A stretch of 64,000 nt of DNA, taken from positions 342,763,793-342,827,792 of the forward strand of contig NC_081408.1 of assembly GCF_030272615.1 (NCBI RefSeq). Reading direction: 5' to 3'. The notes beneath the pieces are model-generated. The model did no database searches. It worked only from the letters and a program-made list of their open reading frames with translations, and was not told the origin of the DNA. Positions 1 through 12,703 of the stretch are shown in pieces. The translations under genes were made by a program, and so were the position numbers. Every line of letters starts with the position of its first letter. Within the stretch, counting starts at the first letter, position 1. The DNA comes from Cryptomeria japonica. Its lineage: Eukaryota; Streptophyta; Pinopsida; Cupressales; Cupressaceae.

Positions 1-225
1 AATTCATATTTGCAAGGAGTAACCTTAAGGACTTTTTTCACCCTCCTCCCACGTCAACAGAATTGGCGCTAGAAGGAGGGCTGATCGCGATGAATTCCTG
101 AACAGCTGAACTCCAAATCATATCAATTCATATTTGCGAGGAGTAATCTTAAGGACGTTTTTTCACCCTCCTGTCGTAGCCAACATAATTGGCGCTAGGG
201 GGAGGTGTTGACCGTGAAATTCAAT
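1..225 (+). repeat. Two tandem copies of a ~124-bp leader unit
   Basis: Two diverged copies (1-124 and 125 to about 225) share the start AATTCATATTTGC, a pyrimidine-rich CACCCTCCT block, and AATTGGCGCTAG followed by a purine run. The TTGGCGC core followed by purines resembles leader sequence just downstream of the primer site in plant Gypsy elements, but the match to a tRNA 3' end is too short to call a primer site. It sits upstream of the decayed ORF at 344 and probably belongs to the same element, whose 5' end is outside the window. Confidence 0.5.
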
Positions 226-343
226 TTGGCTGGAACTAGCATGAGCTTTCAAGTGCAGAATCAGAGATATGTTAGATCTCTAATATGTCAGAAAAATCCA
301 AAAAAATCTGAAAATTGAAAATTAAAAAAAAAAGGATTGCTCA

Positions 344-2197
344 ATGGAGCAAAAAGTTGATATCCTTCAACTTTGGTGGAGACTAAATGCGCAGTTACAT
401 CCACAGAGTTTGTTTAAATTTGCATCAAGGAATAGCTGTAGAATTCATAGGACTGGTGGACACAATGAGATGCATTGTTCAACATTTCTGTCAAGGATGG
501 AATTAGCCTTGCAAGGAAAAATTTCTTTTTCAAAAGTACATGAGCCCACTGTACCGGTAAAAGTAGAACCCGAGGTTTCAATTGGTGAAAGTGAATTTTT
601 TATGAGGTTCAAGGAGATGGTTATGAAAGGTTTAAGTATTGAGAAAGACTTGTGCGTAGAGGGCATCTTGCTCCCATGTTGGTGTAGGATCCACAATACC
701 ACTCATTCCGAAGTCAAATGTCCATCATGCAAGGAAGCTATTCAACAAGCTAAGATGCAGGCAGAGTTGGAAGAATCGGCAAAGATGTACACTATAGAAA
801 AGTGGCGGAATGCTCACCTTCAACCAATTGACTTAGCATCAAATGAGAATGATGATTAGCCGAGATCCCCTATTGTCCTTTTGGAAGTTAGTTTGGGAAA
901 TGAGGTATACGATTGGACCAGGAATAATCCTGATGATGATGATGATGTTATCTCGGCATTGAGAGGACTTGATCAAGAAATGTGTCTCGATGATGGCATG
1001 GAGATGGCCGCTATTACTGAATGGCTGATGAAAAGTATGGAGAAAAGTAAGAAAATGATAGCGGTACAACCTATTGACGACATTGATGACTACCTAGCTA
1101 GGAGTGCTAAGGAGAAAGGACCCAAGAGAGCGGAGATTTTGTCGCACATAGCTAGAGATGAGACTGGAATGCGGATTGCGCAGATTGCTGTTCCTATTGC
1201 AGGCGTGACAACGGATATTGCTACTCCTATGGATTTCCAGATCACTTCAGTTGCCCTTGGTCGTACATCCAGAAAGCAAGAATTTCAGGAGGTTGGTGAA
1301 AACCTCAAGGCAATCGAAACAAGGTTAGACAGAGAGATTGTGGAGAAAGAAAGGTACAAAGAAGAGAATATCAGACTTAGAGAGTATATTGCAGCGATAA
1401 GGCGTGAAAATCCCACCCTTATTTCCCCTATTGCAGTTGACCATGTAATACATTCACACTATGAGGCAGCGAGAGATACACTCTTAGAGGTGGAAAAGTG
1501 GATTGAGAATACAAGAAAGCAGGCAGATGATTTCCTTACTCAGTTTGTCCATGCACATGATAGGACAATAAGGCTCGCATTTAGAATCCAGTATTTGGAG
1601 GGAGTTTGGGAAGAATTCCGGCCTATTCAAGAGAAGACTATTCCATGCCTTCAGGCTTTGAAGAAGATTCCTAATTCCACCTTGGTCAGCGAGAACATTG
1701 TGCGCAGTGGAGACATATACGATTTCCATGGCTGGTATTGTTCATTAGCCGTGAAGAAATCAACTTATGAGAACGCCCAGTCGAGTTGTATGGAGATGGA
1801 AGGATTGATTCGGGACATTCAGATGAAGATCCTTGCCTCGATTGAGGAATTATTGGGTGTTGATGTTAGTGATGCTAGTGGTTTACACTTAGCCGAATTA
1901 AGAGACAAGATGAAATTTATGTATTTTTGCTAGTTGGACTCTTGGAAGAAGAGTTAGATAGATGACTTGGTTTCTTTGTTGATTCATGTTCATAGTTCGC
2001 ATAAGCTCATGCCAGATTGGGAGAACACTTTGGATGCTTGCTCAGATTTACTGGACATGATTGATTTACAACAAGATAGCTTGCCTAGCATTTCCATGGA
2101 AGAGTTAGATTCAGTATTGGTTAGATTCTTGGAGTATGTTAGGAGAGAGAGAGATGTAGGGAGGAATCTTGTATTAGATTTCCTATTTGATGACTAG
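344..2197 (+). pseudogene. Decayed ORF of an LTR element, unknown family, coiled-coil C-terminal half
   Basis: One reading frame runs from 344 to the stop at 2195-2197, broken by three in-frame TAG codons (857, 1931 and about 1955), so it is three ORFs in register rather than three genes. I do not recognise the family. The first 170 residues contain Cys and His residues (a C-R-I-H then C-P-S-C arrangement near residue 125) that could form a metal site. An acidic stretch follows (DDDDD near residue 195), then about 250 residues rich in E, K, R and L that read as a long coiled coil. No gag zinc knuckle, protease, RT or integrase motif is present. An LTR-like sequence starts just after the stop, so this is the 3'-most ORF of a retroelement. 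The amber stops probably came from CAG codons. Confidence 0.6.
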
Positions 2198-2239
2198 GTA
2201 TCTTTTTATTGGGCCATATGTAGGTGGCGCCATTTTTGA

Positions 2240-3141
2240 TGTAAACCCTAATTAGGGCAATTCTAGGGTTTTGTTGGCATGATCTTGGCCGTTGATCTTG
2301 GATCAATCTTGGCCATCCATTTTGTAAGAGACTCTATATATGCCTCCTTGTCTCTCATTTGTAAGAGAGAGTTTTTGTAGAATTGTTGGTATATGTTGCA
2401 GCTATTTGAATCATAATCATTGTTCAATTGTTGGTGATTTTGCTCTTCAAGTGTTGTGTTTGCATTCATGGTTCTCAATTCCTCCAAGTTAGATTAGAAT
2501 TTATTTTCATGTATGTTAGATTGAGTGAAAGATTTGTTGAATATATTTGTGTGGAATTCTTAATCCATACCACTAGCCTCTTTCCGTTGGTAAGTGCGCG
2601 TTGTGTGGTCAACTGGAAATTTGAGTAAGCTTAACTTCAACTATTACGCGTCCCTTGACAAGCATCAACTTGGATGGTGTCAACGTTTGATGGTGATAGC
2701 CTGAAAATCTTTAAGTATACCTTAGACGATTGCACAAAGCTTGTGTCAATACCTGTTTGTGAGACCTCGCCTAGTTTGATTCCACTAGATCTATTCATCA
2801 TTTGCTACATTCTTAGGCTTAAAATAGATTTCCTGAACCCTATTCCTTTTCCCCATTTTTTAGGAAGAAGTAAATCTAGAGCCATATTGATAAATCTTAA
2901 GTTGTCAGTACACCTATTTCGCATCTTCATGATAATCCAAACATTTGCGTAAGTCCTCAAGTGAACACAACAATTCACATCGACCATTGAGTTACCCACT
3001 CGTCAAGACCTGATATGTAGAAACCTTGGAATCATTTTAGTTGATCTCATTCTTAGCATCTGAGGTAATTTTTTTCAAGAGAGGGTAAATTACCTTGGTA
3101 CTTTATTCTGAAATATTATGTGCATAAAACACACATCAACA
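2240..3141 (+). mobile_element. 3' LTR of family X (copy a)
   Basis: Begins TGTAAACCCTAATTAGGG and ends CACACATCAACA. A TATA box lies at 2335-2341. It is homologous over its length to the minus-strand LTR at 48679-51183, which is 901 bp once its own insertion is removed, against 902 bp here. The left boundary is the uncertain end: homology continues a little upstream (ATGTAGGTGGCGCC near 2219), so the true start may be about 2215-2240. The right boundary is supported by the same AACA end in two other copies. Confidence 0.6.
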
Positions 3142-3969
3142 ATACTTATGAGGATTTTGGAAGTTACCAAGAGAAACGCCTTTCTAGAAGGATACAATCT
3201 CTTAGGAAAAGGTTTAGACTAATCCCAAAGTCTAGGATTTACTGTGTACCTAGGGAGTGATTACTTGAAATTTCTAATTGAGAAAACTCTAGTGTAGAAT
3301 TCTCCCCTACTATAAGTGCTATAGCCCCTTACTATAGATAGGTGGTATTCTCCCACTTTGCATTTTTATCATTGATTCTGATCCATGTTAGTTTTCATAC
3401 ATTGTTTGAGGGTCTTTGCAGTTGGCTAGGTGCTAGAAAACCGATGTATAGGCCTAGTTCCCATATGAGATTTGAGGATTCTTTGTTGAGGATCGTTGAG
3501 TGGATTTGTTTGGTTCCTAGTGGTGATCTCTATCTTCATACCACTCTTTGAGTTCACCTTGTTTGTTGTTGCATATTTGAAGATATTGCATCCTTGGTAG
3601 GGTTTGGAGGTAGGCTCGTCGGTTCTCCAATTACTTTTAATTTATCACTTAAGGGGAAATTTTTTAGATGTTATGGAAGAGCTAAGTTGCCAAAACTAGT
3701 ACAATGACGGGTATGGGTATAGGTTCATATATACATAAATATTAGAAATTATAAAAATAGCAGTACTCATAAGTATTTATAAATGAAATATTTAAATATA
3801 GATAAATATTAAAAATTATAAAAATAGCAGTACTCATAATTCTTGATAAATGAAATATTTAAATATCTTATAATTTACAAAAAAAGAAAATTCTCATACA
3901 TTCACAACATGATATTTTAATGATTTTTCAAATGTCAATAGAAAATGAAAATTACAATCAATGTTCAAT
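3142..3969. other. Non-coding flank with a 67-bp tandem duplication
   Basis: No gene is visible. An AT-rich 67-bp unit is present twice in tandem (3735-3801 and 3802-3867), differing at a handful of positions. The stretch probably belongs to the 3' non-coding part of the hAT element that follows; no terminal inverted repeat could be fixed here. Confidence 0.4.
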
Positions 3970-5890
3970 AATTTTCATATTGCTCTTTATTGAGACCATT
4001 AAAGTTGGCATTTAGTTCAATTTTATTTGATCCAAAATCAACTACAATGCCACTCCCTCTAGCCATGTCATATGTAGGAGTTGCCTCATCTATAGAGACT
4101 TCAACAAGTTATGCAATCATAGTTTCTAAGTTGGCATGCTTAAGAGTTAGATCCTAATTCCTTGTCAACCCCTCATTGTAATTAGGTCTCTTATGTGACA
4201 AGAAACACAAGTTGTGGAGTGCACATAGATCAAATCCACAACTTTTTTGTTGCATCTAATTGGTTGCATTTAATTGAGAGGATAAAGGAGTATGCACTCT
4301 AATATCGTTCAACTAATGAAGAACTTGCTACCTATAGAATTTGAATTACTAATAATAAACTAAAATTATAATATATAGCAACAAATGAAAAATGAGAAAG
4401 TTAAAAAATAAAAATTGCATTCTAGTGAGAGAATTTTTATTGCAAGAGCTGCAAGTAAATAGAGCCTTGGGTATGTATGTGCCACCATTCATGAACATCT
4501 TTTTTGTACTTTACTTGAGAGTGCAAACATCACGATTCTTTGAAGATAGGAATTGATCAAACTCACTCAAGACAACACTATATATCTACATCTGTGAATA
4601 TTCTTTTGAATGCAATATTGTAGCCAATAACAATCTCGTATTTCTATACGGTGCCACCTTTTATGGTAAATAAGTATCTTTGAGCTATAATATTTTGGAA
4701 ACAAGGAAAGTGCTAGAGATGCAAGGGCATGGTCATCCCGTTCCAAATGGTCAATAATGATCTTTTGCACCTTTTGAAATTTTTTTCTATGTATCACTCT
4801 TTGGCTTCTATTATGGTCCCTTTTTTTCAACCATGGAGTCCATACCATTATAAATTTCACCCAAACATGGGCTATCTATATCAGCATACCTAATCATGCT
4901 AATGATGAGCTTAGTGAAAGTCAAAAGATATTCCACATGGTCTCATCACTCATCTAGGATCAATGCTTTGATTTTGTGGGATCTATATGTATTAAATTGC
5001 TTCCATACACTTCTAATAGTGTTGATGCCCATAGCATTCAAGGTCTCTCACACCTTCACAAGTTGTCTTAAGAAAATTGTGTGTGATGTCAATCGAGTTT
5101 TGTCAAACTAATATGTTTTAGAAAATAAAATAAATTTAAATTTTAAAAGGTAGATGTCATGACACATTAAGAGATGAAAAATGTACTGAAAAATAAAATT
5201 TTATTATTTTTAATAACTTCAAGTTGGAGAAGGCTTTGAAGATGACTTATGACATATTATGGTTTGTCACAACCATTTGAATATCCTTGGCCTTTGTTTA
5301 GATTTCTTTGACCTACTCAATCTCTGTGCCAATCTCTTGCAATCTCAAGTTGAGCAAGTGGAACATGGTGTTCAAAAAATATGTCCATATGTACCCTCAA
5401 CTATTGAATCAAATGTTTTACAATTTTTAGTGTTGTTAGTTTTAACTTGAAAAATGTTTTTGGGGCCATTCATCTCTATGTATTGTATGAGGATATTGGC
5501 AATGAAAGTTGCATCTTACACTTGCTTTTCACAATCTACTACCTTCAAAAACATTGACCCCTTATGGGACATTGCAATGGCATTGGTTAGTGTTTTCTTT
5601 TGCTATCTTTCCATCCATACAAAATGGACACACCTATTTTGGGCCATGTATCCTTGATTGCTCTCAATGATGCCTCTATGGAAGCTTTCTTCTTGATCAA
5701 TAAGCTGGTGCACACCTTTTCATAGCCAGAACTATTATAATCAATAGGTGCATTGGCAATTGCCATCACCATATCGCACCAACGTGGTCATCCAACAAGG
5801 TTGAAAGAAAGTGCATTGCCATGATTTCAACGAGCAATGCTCTCATCTGCAATTTCACTTGCCTCATTCTTGAAGGCCTTTTCCAATGGA
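3970..5890 (-). pseudogene. hAT-superfamily transposase pseudogene (DUF659 type)
   Basis: Read on the minus strand from about 5890 down, the translation follows the order of plant hAT transposases. It starts with a G-P-L-E-K-A-F segment, then VMAIANAP, then a block ending GVSILYGWKDSKRK, the equivalent of the GVSI-x-DGW-TD-x-R signature of DUF659. Next come a Cys/His-poor middle region and, near 4300-4050, a C-terminal segment resembling the dimerisation region (a SHIRD-like motif, then NYNEG and RN.DLTLKHA). Several frames and many stops are needed, so the gene is dead. The first recognisable block alone has two in-frame stops. Terminal inverted repeats and target duplications were not found. 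Confidence 0.7.
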
Positions 5891-6774
5891 CCTCTTTTAT
5901 GTGAAAGAAAGGGGATTTTCTTCTTGGGAAGATGGTAGCATGAAAGGATGTGAGCTATTTAGTTGTGATAAGCCACTAGGAGGTTTCTACAATCCTTTCA
6001 TGGAAAGAGGATGTGCTCTTTCCTTTGATCAATTACTTACCATGCTGATGTTCTTTTGTTCTTTAATATATCCCATTATTTGTTGCTTTGAAACCCTTTT
6101 TTATTTGACCTTAGATAAATTCTTATTTCTAAGCCAATAATAGCATACAAGTGAGCTTTCTTTTAATTATACAAGCCCTTATACTCATACTCACATTGGC
6201 TACAACGCCGATGATAACCCCGCCATGAAGAAGTTATTCAATCATGGTTTTATGTTGTCAAAGAGGTTGTTACATGAAATTTAAATGAGCTCTCTACATG
6301 TGGAACAACTGAACTAGAACTACTAGTCATTTTATATGAATATAACAAAACAAATTTTATTTTTACAAATTTACAACCGTACAACTATTTTTTTGGGTAT
6401 TATAACCCTCTATTATGTATAAAAGGTTTAAAAAAATTCAAAATGAAAAAAAAAAAATTGAAAAATAAATCTTGTAAAATTCTTTAAAACATAAAAAAAG
6501 TTACAATATTCACTCACTTTTGATAGGTAAATTTTCTTTTGTAGCTCTTTCTCTCCTATACTGGTAATACATCCTCAATTATATGTACTTGCCCCTTTTT
6601 GAAAGCACCTGTGCCGGATCCCAAGGTGCTTGTGCTTATCCTCATGTGATGTTTGCTGCTTTCCTTTGTTCCCTAAGTTGATATCTGATTACTTTGTCCC
6701 TTACTGATGCAGTACTGATATTTGTTATGTTCTTTTTTGAAGTTTAAAATCTTTGACAAGCTGGCAAGATCTTA
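5891..6774. other. No recognisable gene
   Basis: AT-rich sequence between the hAT transposase relic and the Copia-type primer site at 6775. The upstream part (5891-6350) may hold the N-terminal coding remnant of the hAT gene on the minus strand, but no BED finger can be read. The part nearest 6774 is internal sequence downstream of the minus-strand primer site. Confidence 0.35.
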
Positions 6775-6786
6775 GCTCTGATACCA
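6775..6786 (-). other. Primer-binding site, initiator-Met tRNA type
   Basis: The minus strand reads TGGTATCAGAGC, the classical plant LTR-retrotransposon primer site complementary to the 3' end of initiator tRNA-Met. It abuts the LTR-like sequence at 6787-7660, so the element reads leftwards. Confidence 0.75.
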
Positions 6787-7660
6787 CTATATATACTTGA
6801 ATAAAATGAATACAAGATAAAACAGACCCAGAAATGTTCTAGCAACAAATAGATGTTATTTTTTAAAATTTAGTTCCAATACACGCAAAGCATTGAACTG
6901 CACTAGGCTGATACAACTCATTGGGTGCACCTAGTATGCCAATTTGAACACCTGAATGATCCTAAATACTATACAACAAATATAAATGCCTTGAGGACTG
7001 ATACCACTCCGTATGATCTTGTTGTCACTCTGCACCACAAACTGTTTCTTGAGGGTTTCTGCCCCCAAGAAATTGGGTTGTCAGAATCAAAGTGTTTTAT
7101 CTCCAAGTGCGATCAGCTGCTTCTTTTCCTCCCAGCACTGCCTATAAAGTCTATGCTTCCTCAATCATAGGCAATCTAGTCTTCAATTGATGGCAGTTTG
7201 ACTAACAATTTTCTTCCTCAATCGATGGCAATCAATTGTTAAATTCATTTTTATTTAACTAATAAATACATTCTTATTTTAACCGACCCTAACTGACTCA
7301 TTGGCCTTATCTCCTTATTTAACCAATCTAAACTGATGCATCTGCCTTATTTCATGATTTAACTGACCTTAACTATTCCTATGCTGTTAGCCCAGTCAAT
7401 GCTACTCGAATGCTGCTAGTTCAAAAATGGTACATTACATCATCCGTTTGCAGGGATAAGGAAGGTGAGGCTAGCTGATCCAGCCTTATCTTTTCATAAT
7501 CTTTAAGATTCTCCAACTTATTGTCTTCCCAATCACCTTCATCAATATGCAGACCGACTTTTATGTATGAAATTTAATTTCCTGCCCTTGTTTGATTGAA
7601 AAGATAACATGGACTTTACAAGTACCAGGTCAAAATCCATACATTAACTGATATCTAACA
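6787..7660 (-). mobile_element. 5' LTR of a minus-strand Copia-type element, nested in another
   Basis: On the minus strand it begins TGTTAGATATCAG (at 7660) and ends directly at the Met primer site. A TATA-like element (GACTTTATAGG on the minus strand) lies near 7145. The inner edge lacks a clean CA, so that border is approximate. The other LTR and a coding domain of this element were not recognised, so it may be truncated. It interrupts the larger minus-strand element whose LTR is at 9107 and whose gag is at 8097-9065. Confidence 0.55.
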
Positions 7661-7971
7661 CTTCCTGATGTGCTCTATTTTGGTCTGATGCAGGCATTAC
7701 AATCTCAACTATAATAATTTGGGCTCTTTTCTGCATACTGGAGTGGGTCTTAGTCTAGTCAGTATCAGTCACGGCTGCAGCTATATTGTCTGCTGCACTT
7801 GTTTCACCCTTTGTCTTTTTTAATGGATTCTTAGGGCACATGAAGCTAACCAATTGAGCGTCTCTTTGTCTTCAATTTTATTCTGATGGCCTGTCTCCAT
7901 TCAGGCAAAGTTGACTCAGCATCCTTCAGAGCATTATTATTCACAACAATTCCTTCTGTTACTCTCTTAGT

Positions 7972-9065
7972 TTAACAGTGTCTAGGATATGCTGACAACC
8001 ATTCTAAGTATATTTGTGGAACGGAAAGATTTTCTTTTTTTCCCATGGCCTCAATCAAGGTTTCACGATTTTTTTTTGCTCCTTTAATCCCTGCTTTCAA
8101 ATACCATTTCCTTGCATAGGTTTGAAGTTCATCTGGCTTCCCGTTGATCTGCATTGATTAGCAACATGTCCAAACCTACCACATGCATAACATTTGACAT
8201 TTCTCCTATTCTGAAAGTTATTCATCACACTTCTGCATACATTTGCCTTATGACCATACTTATTGCATTTGAAACATTGACCGGTAAAAGATGGACCATT
8301 ATTGATCATCCCATTTTTGCACTTACTAGCCATTTGAGCAAATTTATTGCAAACAAAACAATTTCCATTGAATTTATGAGCATTAGGTTGCCTTACCAAA
8401 GGCCTTCTTGAGTTGTTTTTCTGCTGTGTTGACTTGGAACTTTCGCCTTTCTCAAATCCAAGACCTTGTGTATCATTAGGATTCTTCTGACTTGCAAGCA
8501 TCTCATTTAGCTTGGTTGAACTGATCCAGAACTTCTCCTTGTATTCGTTTGCAGCTTCAAGGTCAATCTTAAGAAGTAGGACCTGCTTTCCAAGATCTTC
8601 CTCATGTTCTCTAGCATCTTGAAGATCACTTAGCAATTGTCCATTCTCATTCTCAAGTCTGCAACATTCTTCAGATTTGTCTTTCAAGGACCGAGCAAGC
8701 TTTTCCTCATTGTTCTTCCTTTCTTCAATCTCCCTTGTCAATTTCATTGCAATGGCTTCCATCTCATTATTCTGAACTGCATTAGCTCTAGCAACTCTGT
8801 CACATTCTTCTGTCTTTTCCTTCAGGGCTTCTTCATTAATGCTTTGACTTTCTTTCTCCTGAAGCTGATTAACAAGCTCCTTTCTCTTTTCCTTGGACTT
8901 ACTCAGTTGCTCCTTTAATGTTTGAATGAAATTTTTAGCATCCTTGAGATTTGTTTTCAATTCCCGGACTTTAGCTTTGGACTGATCAAGATCACCAAGT
9001 GCAACAAGTAGCTGTTGTCTAAGACCACTGGAATCCATTAAAACACCTTTCTGGATCTCCCTCAA
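7972..9065 (-). pseudogene. Copia-type gag with coiled coil and three zinc knuckles
   Basis: The main frame (8097-9065, 322 aa) starts shortly after the primer site at 9092. Residues 10-190 are strongly heptad-like and rich in E, K and L, and read as a long coiled coil. Three CCHC-type knuckles follow near residues 235-305: CFVCNKFAQMASKC (its His replaced by Gln), CFKCNKYGHKANVC and CYACGRFGHVANQC. Zinc knuckles bind the genomic RNA during packaging. The usual N-terminal gag fold of Copia elements is missing, so the protein starts directly with the coiled coil. A second frame (7972-8154) overlaps the end and marks a frameshift. Protease, integrase and RT are not readable downstream because another element is inserted at 7660. 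Confidence 0.65.
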
Positions 9066-9091
9066 GTTGTTAGGCTCCTTTCGAGGAACTA

Positions 9092-9104
9092 GGCTCTGAT
9101 ACCA
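9092..9104 (-). other. Primer-binding site, initiator-Met tRNA type
   Basis: The minus strand reads TGGTATCAGAGCC, two bases inside the LTR edge (GATTCCAACA, then AT, then the site). It fixes the orientation and the inner border of the LTR at 9107 and places the gag at 8097-9065 in the same element. Confidence 0.85.
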
Positions 9105-9106
9105 AT

Positions 9107-10000
9107 TGTTGGAATCAAGGGAACACTGAGAGGGAGGGGGGGGGGGGGTGAATCAGTGTTCAACAATTTTTAACTTTAATAACTTGATTTTTCAACCACT
9201 TAATGCAAATGAAGAAAAACAAAGTGCAGAACCACAAAGCCAAGATTAGCAACACCATAACACCAAGTTTTTTACGTGGAAACCCAATTAAGGGAAAAAT
9301 CATGGTGGGATTCAAACCCACAATATTAATATACTCTGTTAGAAGTATAAAAATATTACATAAGGGGAATGCACATGCATTTAGGCACACTGCTCATTGT
9401 TTACAATAAGGGCTACAACCCGGAAGGCTCACTACCTTACACAATGGTTCTAAAAGATGCAAGAGGGTTTGAACTATTTAATAGCATCAACAAATGCTTG
9501 AATAAGTTCCGGTTAAGCACAAAACACATGATCACACTCTGCTTTGCTACTCTGCTCTGTTATGATATTCTGCATTATACTGGAGCACCAATCTTCCAAC
9601 CGCGCACGTGCAACTGTGCACAGTCGCTCATACACACTTCACACATCGCCATCTATCTCCCAAATGATAAAATTAATCGGTCTTATATATCCGCAACATC
9701 AAATTAAGTCGGCCCAAAAACGCATAACGCGCAACATGAAACGTGTAACCCAAGTCGGCTCAATCCGATCCAAAAACAACTAAGCTGACCAAAACAAAAT
9801 GTCCACACGCTTCCCATATGTCGGCTTAACTACCTCGAACACTCAAACAGTCGCCAAAATTACTCCGTATGATCCGCACAATGAATCTTCACACGTTAAT
9901 GGTAATGAACACCGTTCTACTAGAACGCCGTCTACTGGATCTTCCAACTTACTCAAAACTTATTATCAGAGGCCATAAACCTGGAATAATGCATTTCACA
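9107..10000 (-). mobile_element. 5' LTR of the minus-strand Copia-type (SIRE/Maximus-like) element
   Basis: On the minus strand the LTR ends with a C-run, CTCTCAGTGTTCCC and TTGATTCCAACA, an ending I know from SIRE/Maximus-type plant Copia LTRs. A TATA element (ATATATAAGA, minus strand) lies at 9681-9690. A homopolymer G run on the + strand occurs near 9134-9149. The outer border is uncertain because it abuts a fragment of LTR family X; about 10000 is a best guess. Confidence 0.6.
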
Positions 10001-10848
10001 CGACCAAAATGCTTCTTCGAGATCTGCAACATAAAATATGCAGCACAAATGAATCCAACCAAATGTTGTACACTCTATCGGATGGCTTGTAAGATTGTTG
10101 CTATAAGTTTCTGAGATAATAAGAATGATACATTGGCTTTTGGTGTTCACTTGTGTTATTTTAAAACTTGCATGGTTTCATCTTCCTCACGTAGATTAGA
10201 TTTGCTTCAAGTACTTAGATGAATGAAATAGATAGCATTACTTTATGGTGAGTTCATCCGCTCATACCTTTTGCAGATAGATGATTTCTATCCGTAGTGT
10301 AAGCTTGGATTGAGCTTTTGTATGTGTTCTAAACTTGGATTATTGAATGAGTATTGTTCTCTGATGGTGGTCGTAGATGATTCAAAATCTTACAAGCACA
10401 AACTTTGAAGATTGCACCCCCTTTGTGTAGTTGTTTGAAAGTGGCGAAACAAAGTGTGGTAGTTCTCGCCTAAGCCTTGTTGTCTGTTGGATTCCTAGAT
10501 TTAGATTAGAATCTTTCTCAACCCTTTCCAATTTTACTTTCTGCACATTTCATTGAGAAAAGTTCCAAAAATGAGTTATCCATAGCTACATCATTCACAA
10601 AGTCTCCTTGAAGTTTCAAATTTGTTTAAGTCTTCTTCACTGCATGTAAGTCCCCCTGGATTACTAGCAAATCATTAAGCTAAATGAGCCTATATCCATC
10701 GTAAAGTTGTAACTACGCAGTTGGAACCTTGGAATCATTGTATGATCTTTCGCAATCTTAGCATACATGGGATTTTGATCAAGAGAGGATAGAGTGACCG
10801 TTGGAAACTTTATTCTCTGTTGGTGTGGTCATAAAACACCCGTCAACA
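10001..10848 (+). mobile_element. LTR family X-related fragment (copy b)
   Basis: It ends ATAAAACACCCGTCAACA and shares blocks in order with 2240-3141 (for example GAACCTTGGAATCATT and a CAAGAGAGG segment). It is clearly more diverged than copies a and c. It abuts the truncated Copia gag at 10849 with no primer site, so it is either a 3' LTR or a solo LTR. The left border is approximate. Confidence 0.45.
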
Positions 10849-11470
10849 CGTTAGACAAGAGCAAAGCGTTCTTTTTGAAGAACATGCTCTTTTCAATCAT
10901 GATGGATGAGAAGATGTCCCAATAAGAGCATCTAAAGGATATATGCGATCAATTGGAAGTGATTGGTTGAAAAATGGAGGAAGATATGGTGGTCATAACT
11001 CTGAAAAGCCTACCAAAATCTTATGAACATTTTATTGAGATGCTCAACATTACATCAACAAATGTTGACCTCAAGTTTCTTGATCTCTGCAATAAGCTTT
11101 TGCAGCAGGATAGATGGAAACAATAGTTTGGTAGCAGCACTAGTTCATCCTCCATCGAACAAGCATAAACTACCAAAGCCTTGGATAAGGACAAGGGCAA
11201 AGGCAAGTCCTTCCAGTAGAAAGGCCAAGGCAAACCACTGGAGATTCCTAAGAAGAATATTCAGTGCAACCATTGTCATAAGTATGGCCATATGAAGAAA
11301 TATTGCAAGAAACAATTGGCATGAGCAATCTAGATAGGGAGGGTTTGAACAAAAGGCCCATGCTGCCACGCATTTTGAACAAAAGGAGTTTGCCTTCTAT
11401 GCGTTCATGGCCAAGCGCCCATTTGATCACGTGAAATCATTTGCCTGGTACATTGACTTTGGCACCTCTC
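10849..11470 (+). pseudogene. Copia gag C-terminal half and protease start
   Basis: The translation begins inside a Copia gag (UBN2-like) with a segment containing TLKSLPKSYEHFIEML. A single zinc knuckle, CNHCHKYGHMKKYC, follows near 11257-11300. Near 11450 the frame reads WYIDFGTSRHF, the protease active-site region, where the usual D-S-G-A is D-F-G-T. Several stops, many of them TAG, and frame changes break the sequence. The gag N-terminus is missing. Confidence 0.7.
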
Positions 11471-11939
11471 GACACTTCACATATTGTTAGGATTGGTTTA
11501 CAGAATACATGCCTTTCACTGGTTCGTTGATCTTTGGAGGAGGCAGAGAGTATACTGTTGTTGAAAAGGGCAATGTTCAGATCACGTTTGGAGGGAGAAA
11601 TTTAATATTTCTCACTGTATACTTTGTCCTAGGGATGGAACTCAATTTGCTGTTAGTCAGTCAGATAATGCGCCATTCCCCTCAGCTGGATCCATAGTTC
11701 TCACAAGTGCAGCGTCATTGACAAGGAGGCTTGCACTACAGTTGTTGTTGGCCTTGAGGATCATGGTCTTTATAGACTTGTTGATATTGGTGATTCTCAA
11801 GAGCATGCCATGGCAGCCAAAAGTTCTTCCATCACCAATCTCTGTTATCAGTGGTATGGCCATCTGCATGTACACTCTCTCTCAATTAGTTCGGGAGGGT
11901 TTGGTTGTTGGGTTACTTGAGATTCAGACTCAAAATCAT

Positions 11940-12703
11940 GGAGTTTGCAGAGCTTGTTAGGCTGGAAAGTAGCATCGGACCCCGTTTTCAGATGGTGATT
12001 CTTGGAGAGCCTTCAAAGTTTTGCAACTGGTACATGCAAATGTTTGTGGGTCGATGAACACTCCATCAATTACTGGATCTAGGTATTTTCTATTATTTGT
12101 TGATGATTTTAGTATAAGAATGTGGGTGTATTTCCTATAAACAAATTAGAGGTGTTTAGCATGTTTTAGAAGTTTAAGGCCTTAGTGGAAAAAGAATTAG
12201 GCTGTCAGATAGTCACTCTTAGGTCAGACAATGGGGGGAAATTTTATTCTTCTGATTTCTCCAACTTTTGTGTGACACATGGAATTAAGCATTATCTTAC
12301 CACACCTTACACCCCTCAACAAAACAGTGTTGTTGAGTGGAGAAACCACACAATTACCGAGATGGCTCAGTCTGTGTTGGGGCATAGAAATGTTCCAAAG
12401 CAATTTTGGGTTGAAGCAGTTTACACTATAATCTATCTTTTGAATTGGTTTCCCACTCATGCCATTAAGGAGATGACCCTAGAGGAAGCCTGGTCCGGAA
12501 GGAAGCCCATAATCAGTCATTTGAAGGTCTTTGGCTCTACTGCTTATGTTTGGATTCTAGATGCCAAGTGCACAAAACTGGATTCCAAGAGCCAAAAGCT
12601 CATGTTCATGGGCTACAATGATAACCACAAAGCTTATCGGCTTATTGATGTAGACATTGATCGTCTCATATTTAGTTGTGATGTTGTTTTTGATGAAGAA
12701 TGA
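11940..12703 (+). pseudogene. Copia integrase remnant
   Basis: The open part (12185-12703) reads through the integrase core. It includes TLRSDNGGKF, with the second catalytic Asp, and TPYTPQQNSVVEW, with the catalytic Glu in VVE where NG is usual before VVER. Downstream is the segment with LKVFGSTAYVW typical of Copia integrase C-termini. The GAG-pre-integrase part upstream (about 11500-12180) is frame-broken. Family role: insertion of cDNA into the genome. No intact protein could be made. Confidence 0.85.
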